From NCBI GenBank assembly GCA_937924775.1, contig CALDUT010000009.1, positions 62,001-126,000 of the forward strand: a stretch of 64,000 nt of DNA, written 5' to 3'. Of the stretch, positions 55,262 to 64,000 are shown piece by piece. The position numbers were made by a program, and so were the translations under genes. The notes below the pieces were generated by a model. The model saw only the letters and a list, made by a program, of their open reading frames with translations. It ran no database searches and had not been told where the DNA came from. Each line of letters starts with the position of its first letter. Positions within the stretch are counted from its first letter, which is position 1. The stretch comes from an uncultured Gemmata sp. GTDB taxonomy: Bacteria; Planctomycetota; Planctomycetia; Gemmatales; Gemmataceae.

Positions 55262-55282
55262 TCTGAGAACCCGTTTCTCAGA
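55262..55282 (-). other. Hairpin in the rho leader
   Basis: TCTGAGAA (55262-55269) and TTCTCAGA (55275-55282) form an 8-bp stem with a 5-base loop, about 90 bases upstream of the rho start. On the minus strand a short run of four U lies 4 bases beyond. Rho often controls its own synthesis through its leader, so this could be part of such control (inference). Confidence 0.45.
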
Positions 55283-56244
55283 ACGTTATTCCCAAACGCA
55301 AACAGAGGGTTCGCACAGACTTCCCTGTTTCACCAACGACGAATACGGTTGTGGGCGTTGTGGCGATACACTGCCAAAATTCACGGAGGGAAGTCAAGAT
55401 ACGTTATGAGCCATCATATGCTCACGACGTCAGAAGGTGCGGTCTTCCAACTTACCGGGAGTTTACGCCATCCCAGCGCATCGTCAACCGAATTATAGCC
55501 ACCCCTTCCCGAAAAATCTAGACGCTTCCGAAAATCTCCCCGAGGGATCGAATCGACTCGCAAGATGTCCGGAACGCCCCCCACTCCGCCGCAGGCATCG
55601 CTAGGATCGGCGAGCAACCCGCGTCTTCCCGAACACGCTTGTGGCTGAAGTCACCGTCGAGTCGCGGGTGTGGATTCTCGTTCACCCACAGCCCAGCTTC
55701 CGAACATCTTGAGTCTGGGAGGCCGCCCCCGAGAGGCCGACCCAATCGGAATTGCCAGGCATGATGAAGCCAGCAATGAATGGACCATGTACTGTACTAG
55801 ATGGCATCCGGCACTTGTTCGCCTGCGGTGGTTATCTACCAGCTTCTACCAGCTACCTGAGGATCGTAGCGTTCCGAAATGCCGAGGCCTTCCTGCTCGC
55901 CTATCGCGACGGTTCAATTATGCGCAATGCTACAATCTCATGCAGCAAGAAAATCGGAAAAAATTGACAAATTAATGGTTACATGCATGATGAATTTTAT
56001 GATGTATCTTCCTTACTTCCACCCCGGGCAGTGCTCTGGGATGAATGGGTCAACACGTAGGCCTCACCAACCCGCTCGGGGGGATTGGTCCACAGTCAAG
56101 AAACGCTAATTCCGATGGAAAAACTGGAAGTTGCGATTCCCGCTGACAGGCCCGTGAGTGTGTCAATCCAGCCAGTACCTGCTCCCACTAGAGTTCTAAG
56201 AGTGGAAGGGAGCTCCGAGATGGCTGCTCCGGGGGGTGACCTAT

Positions 56245-56261
56245 GAGAGCGAGCAGCTCTC
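56245..56261 (-). terminator. Hairpin downstream of tRNA-Thr
   Basis: GAGAGC (56245-56250) pairs with GCTCTC (56256-56261), with a 5-base loop, about 20 bases past the tRNA 3' end. No U-run follows; it could mark the transcript end or a processing site. Confidence 0.4.
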
Positions 56262-56279
56262 TTGCTTGACAACGCGAAA

Positions 56280-56351
56280 AGCCACCTCAGGGATTCGAAC
56301 CCTGGACCCCCGCTTTACGAAAGCGGTGCACTACCGCTGTGCTAAGGTGGC
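56280..56351 (-). tRNA. tRNA-Thr (anticodon CGT)
   Basis: The minus strand folds as a complete tRNA. The acceptor stem GCCACCT pairs perfectly with AGGTGGC, the D arm is GCAC/GTGC, the anticodon stem CCGCT/AGCGG carries the loop TTCGTAA with anticodon CGT at 34-36, and the T arm is CAGGG-TTCGAAT-CCCTG. It reads the ACG threonine codon. CCA is not encoded; the discriminator base is U at 56280. Confidence 0.95.
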
Positions 56352-56548
56352 GTTTGCGGAAATAAGACCATTCTGCCGCGGTGGCGGTTCGCATCGCGAC
56401 GGCGAATGCTGCCGCTATTCTACCGGGGGGAATGCCTTCGACAAGCAAGCCCAGGGGGGAATTGTTCTCCGGAACTTTGTGAAAATGGCCACAAAGCCTC
56501 CGGCTGCGGAAGAATCTCTGCCGTCGAGGCATTCCTTGGGCCTATCGT

Positions 56549-56564
56549 GCATGTTATAACATGC
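56549..56564. promoter_or_regulatory. Perfect 16-bp palindrome upstream of the sulfatase gene
   Basis: GCATGTTATAACATGC reads identically on both strands and includes TATAAC, a possible -10 box. It ends 36 bases before the sulfatase ATG. About one such palindrome is expected by chance in a window this size, so position is the main argument. Confidence 0.45.
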
Positions 56565-56600
56565 GACAAACCATGAAGGCCCTCGAAAGGAGACCCCCCG

Positions 56601-58127
56601 ATGCGTTGGTCCCTGTTGCTCGTCGGGTTAGCAATCGGTGGATTGGGAATGGCCAGCCCGGCAGTTGCCCAGCCCAATATCGTTGTCGTGTTGGTTGACG
56701 ATATGGGGATCATGGATACGTCGGTTCCGTTCCTAACCGATGCGCAGGGGCAGCCGAAGGTCTATCCCCTCAATGAGTTTTACCGGACGCCGAACATGAA
56801 GCGGCTGGCCGAGCGCGGGATTCGTTTCAACGATTTTTCGTCGATGAGCGTTTGCTCCCCGACGCGGATTTCGCTTCTGACCGGTCAAAACGCCGCTCGG
56901 CACCGCACCACCAACTGGATCAATCCCGACCGCGACAATGGCGGGCCTGCAGGTCCGCCGGATTGGAATTGGAAAGGGCTGAAGAAAACCGATGTTACCT
57001 TGGCGCGTTTGCTCCAAGCGGCGGGCTACCGCACCATTCATATTGGCAAGGGGCACTTTGGCCCGCGCCATAGTGACGGGGAAGACCCGACGAACCTCGG
57101 CTTTGATGTCAACGTCGGCGGTTGTTCCCTCGGGGCACCAGGCAGCTACTATGGTCAGCAGAACTATAACAATCCTAAAGGCAAACTCCTGCGGGCCGTT
57201 CCCCATTTGGAGAAGTACCACGGCACCGAAACATTCCTCACCGAGGCGTTGACCCGTGAAGCGAAAGCTCATGTCAGCGAAGCCGTTCAGGCGAAAAAAC
57301 CGTTCTTTCTCTATTTCGCTCACTATGCCGTCCACGCCCCGTTCCAGGCCGATCCGCGCTTCGCCACGCATTACAAAGACTCCGGCCAGCCCGCGAATGC
57401 CCAAGCCTTCGCCACCCTGATCGAGGGGATGGATCATTCGCTGGGGGAAATTCTTGATCATTTGGAAAACCTGGGTGTTGCTGAAGAAACGATCGTCTTT
57501 TTTCTGGGCGATAACGGCACCGATGCCCCGTTGGGCGGACCGCACGAAGTGGCATGTGCCGCACCCCTGCGGGGTAAGAAAGGGTCGCATTACGAAGGCG
57601 GTATGCGCGTCCCCTTCATCGCGGCCTGGGCCAAGCCCCAAGCGAATCAGGCGATGCAAAAACGGCTGCCGATCCCCGCCGGGGCCATTCAAACCCAACC
57701 GGCAGTGGTCTACGATCTGTTTCCCACAATTCTGAATCTCGCGGGCGTGGAGGTCCCTAAAGGCCACGTCCTCGACGGCTCGCGGCTCGATACCCTTCTG
57801 GCCGGTCGGGCCGACCCCACCCGGAGCCGGACTTTCTTAATGCACTACCCGCATGCACCCCACCGGACCGATTACTTCACGAGTTACCGCGACGGCGATT
57901 GGAAGGTGGTTTATCATTACTTTCCTACTGAAGTTTCTGATAATTCCCACTACCAACTCTTTCACTTGGCCCAGGACCCATTTGAATCGAAGAACCTTGC
58001 CAGCACGGAACCGGAACAACTCCGGACCATGATGAAACGCCTGGTCGCAGCTCTGGAAAGCCAGAACGCCCTGTATCCCGTCGATCCCAACGATAAGAAA
58101 ACGCCGCAGAAGCCCAAGATTCCTTAA
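56601..58127 (+). CDS. Exported arylsulfatase-family sulfatase
   Basis: A 508-residue sulfatase (family S1) with a signal peptide (MRWSLLLVGLAIGGLGMASPAVA). The formylglycine motif is SVCSPTRISLLTG, with C85 converted to formylglycine in CxPxR. Metal ligands are in VLVDDMG and FLGDNGTDAPLGG. Residue IGKGHFG matches the usual GKWH-type block in modified form. It hydrolyses a sulfate ester on a carbohydrate or other substrate in the periplasm; planctomycetes carry many such genes. The ribosome site is AAAGGAG. No anaerobic or FGE maturase is nearby. Confidence 0.95.
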   Translation: MRWSLLLVGLAIGGLGMASPAVAQPNIVVVLVDDMGIMDTSVPFLTDAQGQPKVYPLNEFYRTPNMKRLAERGIRFNDFSSMSVCSPTRISLLTGQNAARHRTTNWINPDRDNGGPAGPPDWNWKGLKKTDVTLARLLQAAGYRTIHIGKGHFGPRHSDGEDPTNLGFDVNVGGCSLGAPGSYYGQQNYNNPKGKLLRAVPHLEKYHGTETFLTEALTREAKAHVSEAVQAKKPFFLYFAHYAVHAPFQADPRFATHYKDSGQPANAQAFATLIEGMDHSLGEILDHLENLGVAEETIVFFLGDNGTDAPLGGPHEVACAAPLRGKKGSHYEGGMRVPFIAAWAKPQANQAMQKRLPIPAGAIQTQPAVVYDLFPTILNLAGVEVPKGHVLDGSRLDTLLAGRADPTRSRTFLMHYPHAPHRTDYFTSYRDGDWKVVYHYFPTEVSDNSHYQLFHLAQDPFESKNLASTEPEQLRTMMKRLVAALESQNALYPVDPNDKKTPQKPKIP

Positions 58128-58327
58128 ACACCGGGGTTTTCACGATCTTGCCGGTGGAAGCTCCCACGTTTCGGCGGGACAACAACCGACTACCGCAGGC
58201 TTGGGCTGAAGGTGTTGGCGGCGGCCGTTTTTGCTTGTATCCCCAGCCGCGGCAGCAATAATCGCCGTCAGTGCCCCCAGTGGGTGGGGTGGGGTGAACC
58301 TGTTGTTTTTACCTGTGGAGTCTTCCC

Positions 58328-59692
58328 ATGTCGCGTCCTCCTCTCCATCGTCGGACCTTCCTGAAAACCGCCGCGGCTGTTGGTGTCGGCACGTTGGCGG
58401 CTCCGAACTACCTTCGCGCCCGCAACGCGAATGACAAGCTCAACATCGCCATGATTGCCTGCGGCGGTCGCGGGGCGACCAATCTGCGTGCGGTGGAAAG
58501 TGAAAACATCGTGGCGTTGTGTGATGTGGATCAAACCGCGGTCGAAAAAGCTGCGGAGAAGCACAAAAACGCCCTAAAATTCCAGGATTTCCGGCAACTG
58601 TTCGACAAAGCCAGTAACCGCTTCGATGCGGTTGTCATCAGTACCTGCGAGCATACCCACGCCCTCGCCACTCTCCTGGCCCTCCACCACGGTAAGCACG
58701 TTTATTGCGAAAAACCGCTGACTCATAACATTTGGGAAGCCCGTGTTATCCGCGAGGCAGCCGCGAAAACGAAACTGGCGACCCAGATGGGTAACCAAAA
58801 CCACGCCAGCGACAACTTCCGCCGGGTGATCGAACTGGTTCGCACCAATGCCATCGGCCCGGTGACGGAAGTCCATGTCTGGGTTTCCCGCGCCTGGGGT
58901 CTGCAATCGGTGGAAGACGCCAAGAAATACGAAAACCACCCGGCGTTCAAAGACGAAATGGTCGGGCTGACCGATCGCCCTAAAGAGGTGATGAAAGCCC
59001 CCGCACATCTCGATTGGGACCTGTGGCTGGGCCCGGCTCCCGAACGGCCCTTCCATTCGGTCTATGTTCCAGGGCCGAAGTGGTACCGCTGGTGGGATTT
59101 CGGCAATGGTACCATGTCCGACCTCGGCTCGCACTGGAACGATCTGCCATTTTGGGCGTTGCAGCTGAAAGCCCCGATTTCTGTCGAAGCGAAAGGGCCC
59201 ACGCCGCATCTGGAGATCGCCCCGGCGTCAATGCAAGCCATCTACGAGTTCCCCGCGCGCGACAACCTGCCTCCGGTCCGATTGACGTGGTATCAAGGCA
59301 CCATGAAACCGGAGATGTGGACGACCAAGAAGATCCCCCAATGGGCCAACGGTATCCTCTTCATCGGCAGCAAAGGCATGATTTTGGCCGACGCTAGCAA
59401 GCATGTGCTGTTGCCCGAGAAGGATTTCGAGGGCTTCCAGCGGCCGGAACCGTTCCTGGAGAAATCCCCCGGCCATTACGCGGAATGGATTCACGCCTGC
59501 AAGACCGGGGCACCAACGCTTTCGAACTTCGAATACGCCGGTTGGCTGACCGAGTCGAACCATCTGGGTAATGTCGCCTTCCGCGCCGGCCAAAAACTAC
59601 TCTGGGATGCGGACAGGATGAAAGCTACGAACTGCCCCGAAGCCGATGCCTTCATCCGGCGGGAGTACCGCAAAGGGTGGAAGCTGGTCTGA
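58328..59692 (+). CDS. Tat-exported Gfo/Idh/MocA-family oxidoreductase
   Basis: A 454-residue NAD(P)-dependent oxidoreductase. The N-terminus has a twin-arginine motif ([15 protein letters not shown]). The Rossmann fold begins [15 protein letters not shown], and the conserved YCEKPLTHN motif lies near 134-142. The C-terminal part includes [27 protein letters not shown]. Such secreted Gfo/Idh/MocA proteins are expanded in planctomycetes and usually act on sugars. It follows the sulfatase by 200 bases on the same strand, so it may act on the desulfated sugar (inference). Confidence 0.94.
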   Translation: MSRPPLHRRTFLKTAAAVGVGTLAAPNYLRARNANDKLNIAMIACGGRGATNLRAVESENIVALCDVDQTAVEKAAEKHKNALKFQDFRQLFDKASNRFDAVVISTCEHTHALATLLALHHGKHVYCEKPLTHNIWEARVIREAAAKTKLATQMGNQNHASDNFRRVIELVRTNAIGPVTEVHVWVSRAWGLQSVEDAKKYENHPAFKDEMVGLTDRPKEVMKAPAHLDWDLWLGPAPERPFHSVYVPGPKWYRWWDFGNGTMSDLGSHWNDLPFWALQLKAPISVEAKGPTPHLEIAPASMQAIYEFPARDNLPPVRLTWYQGTMKPEMWTTKKIPQWANGILFIGSKGMILADASKHVLLPEKDFEGFQRPEPFLEKSPGHYAEWIHACKTGAPTLSNFEYAGWLTESNHLGNVAFRAGQKLLWDADRMKATNCPEADAFIRREYRKGWKLV

Positions 59693-59962
59693 GGGCGAAT
59701 TCGGCCGGTTCACAAAAATCGCCGGCCCAGGTATCGTCGGAAATCTGTGAAATCGGGCGTGAGGACAAGTTGGTCCGGTTCACGGCCCCACGCAGCTGCC
59801 CCCGGCAGTGTCGCGTGGCCGTGAACTGGGACTTCACCGCGTCGGGCCCGTTCCTGAAGCCCCGAGCCTATAGCCCCGAGGACTTCTGACCTCTTGCCGG
59901 TGAAGGTGCGAAAATTTCGGGCCAGCGACACTGCCGCTCGGGGACGGACGCGGAACCCCCGC

Positions 59963-60925
59963 CTACTTCTTCAGCCACTCGGTAGTGAAGGTTTCTGGGA
60001 CGAACGTCGGATTCAAGGTGATGTCGCGGAAGTAATAGGCTCCGACCAGCACGCGGGTACCGTCGGGTTCGGTCCGGTACAACTCGGTGCCGACTTGTAG
60101 CCACAATTGCGGATCGATGAAGATGGTGACATCCGTAAACCCTTCTGCGGCAACGACTTTCGGATCGGAACGGGCGGTGCCGCCGATTTCGAAGGCATCG
60201 ATTTCAATCCGTGGGCAGTACCGCCGAATCATGAGGCACTCGCTCGCGGTCTTGTCGCTGAATTTTTTGCCCAGATAGTCGAATTTCAACTCCCCGACGT
60301 CTTGGCGGGCTTTCCAGGCCTCATAAGTGCGCAACATAGTGCGGTATAACCCGGCATCGCGGATGCAGTACCGGGATTGCTCCTGCGCCGGCTTGCTATT
60401 CGGTAGCATCGGTGGGCCGAGTTTCAAACCAAACGCCTTGGGCCGCCAAGTGACAACCTTCCCGCCCAAACCATTCTCCGCTTCCGGCTTTTCACTAAAC
60501 AACGTGCCGGTGATCTCCGATCCCAAGACTTTTCGCGCCCCGGATTGCCATTTCATCAACACCTCGATCGCGGTTTGATGGGTGTGCGGATCTGGCACAT
60601 CGCCGCGAACCCACAGATCGATCACCTCCACCGGGGGCATCTCCGGATGGGGCGGCTGGCCTTTGACCCGTTCTTGTTTCTCCAAGGTACAATGAATGCC
60701 GCTTTTCACTTCCCGCTGGTAGCGCATCAGACATTCCGCAAGCAGCTTCACCGGATCGGTTTGAGCGAGTTTTTCGAAGTCGATTTGTGTGGCGAGTGTT
60801 TCGCCGGTGTCTTGAAATTCGGGAGCCGGGGGAGGCGGGGCACCCTGGGTGAGGGTGTGATAGGCATAAACCGCCGCCCCTGCAATCACGGCGAAAACCA
60901 CGCCGGTGATAGCCACGGTACGCAT
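59963..60925 (-). CDS. DUF1571 exported or membrane-anchored protein
   Basis: A 320-residue protein. It begins with a membrane helix or signal anchor (VAITGVVFAVIAGAAVYAYH at 4-23). The rest matches the DUF1571 pattern seen in planctomycetes: QTDPVKLLAECLMRYQREVKSGIHCTLEKQERVKG and the ending PTFVPETFTTEWLKK. The domain resembles LolA/VioE-like beta sheets, but function is unknown. The ATG at 60923-60925 has GGAGG eleven bases upstream; the frame is open further but without homology. Confidence 0.88.
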   Translation of the reverse strand: MRTVAITGVVFAVIAGAAVYAYHTLTQGAPPPPAPEFQDTGETLATQIDFEKLAQTDPVKLLAECLMRYQREVKSGIHCTLEKQERVKGQPPHPEMPPVEVIDLWVRGDVPDPHTHQTAIEVLMKWQSGARKVLGSEITGTLFSEKPEAENGLGGKVVTWRPKAFGLKLGPPMLPNSKPAQEQSRYCIRDAGLYRTMLRTYEAWKARQDVGELKFDYLGKKFSDKTASECLMIRRYCPRIEIDAFEIGGTARSDPKVVAAEGFTDVTIFIDPQLWLQVGTELYRTEPDGTRVLVGAYYFRDITLNPTFVPETFTTEWLKK

Positions 60926-61235
60926 AATTCCGGTTCCTCCGGTTCGACGACGCGATGATGGGAACAGTGTAGCGTCGGCTCCGGAGGGGAACAACTCGAC
61001 CCGTCGTGGCGGTGGGACTGGCCGCATGGGAAGGACCTCACCGGGTGAATGGGGGAGAAGGGCCGCGATTCTCTCTTCGACCAAAGACGGCCGCCAACTT
61101 CCGTTGAACTTTGGATCCCTGGCGAGTATGGCGGACACGGGGGAGTGAACCATCCTTCATGATGCAAGGGCATCGGCATCCCGCGTTACCACTGGGAACG
61201 ACCGATGCGAACGATGGCCTGAAGGAGCGCTACCG
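60926..61235. other. Divergent intergenic region between DUF1571 and BBP7 genes
   Basis: About 310 bases. On the plus strand TTGAAC (61104-61109) and TATGGC (61127-61132) are 17 bases apart and could be a weak promoter for the BBP7 gene. No strong repeat or RNA gene is seen. Confidence 0.35.
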
Positions 61236-62600
61236 ATGCGAATGCCGTGGTGGAGCGTTTTCGGATGTCCTCACCGTCTACTGGGAAGGGCGCTGCGAAA
61301 GTTATGGCGGCCCGCGCCGTGGTGGAGCGTGGTGGCGAGCGTCGGGGTGGGATGGGGGGTCGCTCAGGGGCAACCGGTACCAGGGGATTCCCTTCCGCCC
61401 ATTCCCCCGCTTGCCGCGTCGTCTCCGCCGGCGACGCCAGCGCCCTCAGCGTCCGGGCGGCCCACGCCGACGCTGCCGGCCCCGGTGGTGAATCCGCTGC
61501 CGCCATTGTTACCGGTACCCGCCCACGAACCGCCATTGGCCGAAGTACCCCGGCCACCGATGGGTGGTGGAATCGAGTACGACCCGGGTTACCAGTATTT
61601 GCCTGAAACTCTTCCGCAACGCCCGGGGAACGCGGACCAGTATGGCGCCGGGGGGCGGTGGTGGGTCACACCGTCGTTCGAATTGGGTTGGATGCCGCGG
61701 TCGATTGTCGCCACCGATTTGCGGCTGCGGTTGAACGATCCGGCGATGCGGGGGGGGAATGGTCCCTGCCCGGTACTTCCCAGCGCTGGAACCCACGCCG
61801 GCCAATTCGGGGCCGGAATGGCTTTGGCAGTGGGACGCTGGTTCGGCCAAAATAATATCCACGGCCTCGAAGGGAACTTCTACTTTCTGAATTCCGCGAC
61901 AACTTACGATGCGTTCATGCCGGGGTATGTGGTCAGCTTTCCCCGTAGCCGCGGAACCGCCGCGGCCCAGATTCTGCCGTATCCACCGGCCGTCTCGCCG
62001 GTGGTCGTGGGCACTTTTCCTTTCACTCTCGACACCTTCTTCGCCACAGTGGAGGTCAATTACCGGCGAAACATGATCGGCACGCCGCATGCCCGGCTCG
62101 ATTTGCTGGCCGGTTACCGCTACGGCTATGTGGAGGACGCATTGTATTTGGGCGACTCCTCCGACCGTTACGACGACTACCGCCACAACCGTTTCGCGGT
62201 GGCGAACCATTTCCACGGTGGGCAAATCGGCCTGGCGGGGGAAGTGCGGTGGGAGGGCTGGTACGTCGCGGGAGCCGCGAAGATCGCACTGGGTGGTACC
62301 ACACCCGACCTGACCACCACCGGAGCATTCGCCGGGGCCGAGGGGCTGATCGGCCACCGTTTCCGCCCCCTGGGGGCCCTCGCTCAGGAGGAACGCACCG
62401 AGTTTGCCGTCCTACCCACGGTCAACGTCCAACTGGGGCACCGGTTGGGGGAATACTCACGGGTGTTTGTGGGTTACTCGTTCGCTTATCTGAGTCATGT
62501 CACCCGGATCAGCGATGCCACCCGCCTGGGCTTCTCCCCGCTGAACACCAATGACTTCTGGGTCCAGTCGATCGGCTTGGGGGCCGATTTCCGGTTCTAG
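61236..62600 (+). CDS. BBP7-family outer-membrane beta-barrel protein
   Basis: A 454-residue protein. An unusually long basic leader precedes the hydrophobic stretch (WWSVVASVGVGWGVAQGQP). Residues 50-125 are Pro/Ala-rich, a linker. The remainder is a predicted beta-barrel with the planctomycete BBP7 pattern: RWWVTPSFELGWMP, GLEGNFYFLNSATTY, VEVNYRRNMIG, LDLLAGYRYGYVEDAL, FVGYSFAYLSHVTR and ending in ADFRF with a terminal Phe, as outer-membrane proteins do. The ATG has AAGGAG eleven bases upstream. Role in the outer membrane unknown. Confidence 0.85.
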   Translation: MRMPWWSVFGCPHRLLGRALRKLWRPAPWWSVVASVGVGWGVAQGQPVPGDSLPPIPPLAASSPPATPAPSASGRPTPTLPAPVVNPLPPLLPVPAHEPPLAEVPRPPMGGGIEYDPGYQYLPETLPQRPGNADQYGAGGRWWVTPSFELGWMPRSIVATDLRLRLNDPAMRGGNGPCPVLPSAGTHAGQFGAGMALAVGRWFGQNNIHGLEGNFYFLNSATTYDAFMPGYVVSFPRSRGTAAAQILPYPPAVSPVVVGTFPFTLDTFFATVEVNYRRNMIGTPHARLDLLAGYRYGYVEDALYLGDSSDRYDDYRHNRFAVANHFHGGQIGLAGEVRWEGWYVAGAAKIALGGTTPDLTTTGAFAGAEGLIGHRFRPLGALAQEERTEFAVLPTVNVQLGHRLGEYSRVFVGYSFAYLSHVTRISDATRLGFSPLNTNDFWVQSIGLGADFRF

Positions 62601-62673
62601 CCGCTGACAAGACTGCCTCCAGACGGCGTCAAACCGCGGCAAACGCTAGGAAGCCACTTTGGGTTCGAGCCGG

Positions 62674-64000
62674 TCACTTCGCACCGGCTTTGGGGGCTTG
62701 GTCCGGGTCGATAAGTTGCAGGGCACTTCGGGCGGTAACAGCCAGGGAAGGATCGCGGGCGTGGATGAACTGGGCGATTTCGGGCACGGCGGCTTTCGCG
62801 TCGGCCCCGATACGGCCCAGCGCCCGCACCGCCATATAGCGTTCGTTCTCACTCTCGGTTCCAGTCAGATTGGCATCTTGCAGGCACCGGATGAGAAAAG
62901 GAACCACCCGAGTATCCCGGTTGGCTTGCCATAACAATTCCGCTGCGGTGATGCGGACGCGATAGTCGCGGTGCGTCAGGCCGCGGTGGGCCTCCTGGAG
63001 GCCTCTTGCGTCCGCCGCGATCCGGTATAACGCCAAGGCGGCATGAATGCGGACCATGGGGTGGGGATGTTCGAGCTTCCGCTTCAAGAGGGCCACAACC
63101 GGTTCGGTATTCGTGGGAGCGATAAGACCCAGCGCTTCGCAGGCGGCCGATTGGACGAAGGAAGGTTCATCGCCGTCCAAAAGCACCAGCAGAGCCGGTG
63201 TCGCCTCGTGGGCGGCGGGGCCCATTCGCCCGAGGGTCTCCGCCACACACGTCCGCACGCCGGCGCGGACATCGAAGAGCCGTTTCACCAGATCGGGAAC
63301 CGCAGTTTTCCCCGCGGCTCCAAACTCCACGCCGAGGACTACAGCAGCTTCTTCACGGGTCGCCGCGTTGGCGGCCTGCAACACTTGCACCACGGCGGGA
63401 AGCGCGGCTTGGTCCCCGATTGATTCGCCACAAGGCGACCGCACACAGCAGCCGGAATGCATCCTCTTTGCTGTCGAGCGCCAGCAGCAATTCCGCGATC
63501 ACAGCCTGTCCCGGCGGCTGAAGATGGGCAATGGCTTCGGCCGCGGCCAGGCGGTATTCGCGGTTCTCGACGTAATCACAAATGGTCCGGGCATGTTCCG
63601 GTTGCGGGTCGATTTGGTAGATGGCGACTGCAACCGGCAGCGGTAATCGGTCGTTGGCATCACGCAGTTGGGCCAGTGCCGGGAGAGCGGCTTTGGCGTC
63701 GGGCCCGATGCGCCCCAGAATCGCTGCCGCACGCCAGTGATTCTCCAACAAGAGGTTACGATCTTTGAGCAAACCCACCAACCGCGGTACAGTATCCGGG
63801 GATTGGTTCCCGAGCAGATCGACCGCCAACAGGACCTCCTGCAGGTTATCGGATTGCAGCAACGCCGCGATCCGTTCCCGGGTTTGCGCTGTGGGATTGA
63901 TCCGCAGAAACACCGGATGGGGTTGAGGCAACAGCGGCCGGTTGGCTTCCACAGCATCGCGGAGCAGGGTCAGAGCCAGCGGGTCGCGATCGATCCGCCA
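62674..64000 (-). pseudogene. HEAT-repeat protein gene, partial and frameshifted
   Basis: The gene enters the window at 64000 and ends at 62674. It encodes consecutive HEAT repeats of about 35-40 residues (for example AAAILGRIGPDAKAALPALAQL, then RVRSAV-type helices and GRIGADAKAAVPEIAQF). A single-base frameshift lies in the run of four C (63414-63417 on the plus strand): translation in one frame gives ...VALWRINR, then loses homology, and the adjacent frame resumes DQAALPAVVQVLQ without a gap. Removing one base restores a continuous repeat protein. It may be a recent mutation or a sequencing error in the run. The protein would have mediated protein-protein contacts; partner unknown. Confidence 0.75.

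Larger units (their letters stand above)
55171..56279. other. 1.1-kb gene-free region between rho and tRNA-Thr
   Basis: Apart from the rho leader hairpin (55262-55282) and the hairpin after the tRNA (56245-56261), nothing can be assigned. Short open frames lack ribosome sites and homology. Around 55920-56010 the sequence is AT-rich, with TTGACA at 55965-55970 but no suitably spaced -10 box. Confidence 0.5.

Overview
The window looks like chromosomal DNA of a planctomycete, most likely a member of the Gemmatales. The evidence is family content: a DUF1559 pseudopilin-like protein, a surface protein whose N-terminus carries the LEPREVLSL-type signature, a BBP7-like outer-membrane barrel, DUF1571, PEP-CTERM and HEAT-repeat secreted proteins, a sulfatase, a Tat-exported Gfo/Idh/MocA protein, an ECF sigma/zinc anti-sigma pair, and high GC. 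There is no rRNA, transposase, integrase or CRISPR array. One tRNA gene, tRNA-Thr(CGT), is present.

Layout. 0-5.4 kb: a partial secreted protein, an ECF sigma factor with its anti-sigma, then a sigma-54 activator followed by a good -24/-12 promoter in front of a DUF1559 protein and a small lipoprotein. 5.6-12.1 kb, all minus strand: a muramic-acid salvage set made of NamZ (exo-muramidase), a sodium/solute symporter, a fused MurNAc-6-phosphate etherase/sugar kinase and a GHL10 glycosidase-like protein. 12.2-14.0 kb, same strand: a retron-like reverse transcriptase preceded by an SPFH/slipin gene. Upstream of these lies 1.2 kb without genes that holds a perfect hairpin, a 27-bp palindrome, AT-rich tandem repeats and a site identical over 14 bp to the core of a known chromosomal parS sequence. 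15.2-22.5 kb: housekeeping genes (transaldolase, coaD, aminotransferase, formyl-THF cyclo-ligase, argJ, an orphan ABC ATPase, a nucleotidyltransferase).

23.3-33.1 kb: a large surface protein, a membrane Ser/Thr kinase with a DUF4384 tail (ATGA overlap), an exported TPR-CHAT (caspase-like) protein and a lipoprotein that is a degenerate M48 peptidase. 33.2-37.4 kb: a Nudix hydrolase overlapping a ribose-type ABC importer. 37.8-41.0 kb: a small HTH protein, a pair of direct repeats, kdsB and pyrG. 41.1-53.5 kb, minus strand: a cupredoxin-like secreted protein, inositol-phosphatase, ROK kinase, PEP-CTERM protein, purine phosphorylase, cytidylate-kinase-like protein, an ABC-2 exporter with two permeases, rmlA/rmlB-type genes and a secreted repeat protein. 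53.7-64 kb: rho, tRNA-Thr, sulfatase, oxidoreductase, DUF1571, BBP7 and a frameshifted HEAT-repeat gene that runs off the window.

The strongest candidates for something new are the SPFH-reverse transcriptase pair with its long structured leader next to a parS-like site, and the compact muramic-acid pathway in which kinase and etherase are one polypeptide. The kinase/CHAT/pseudo-peptidase block is a weaker third candidate.
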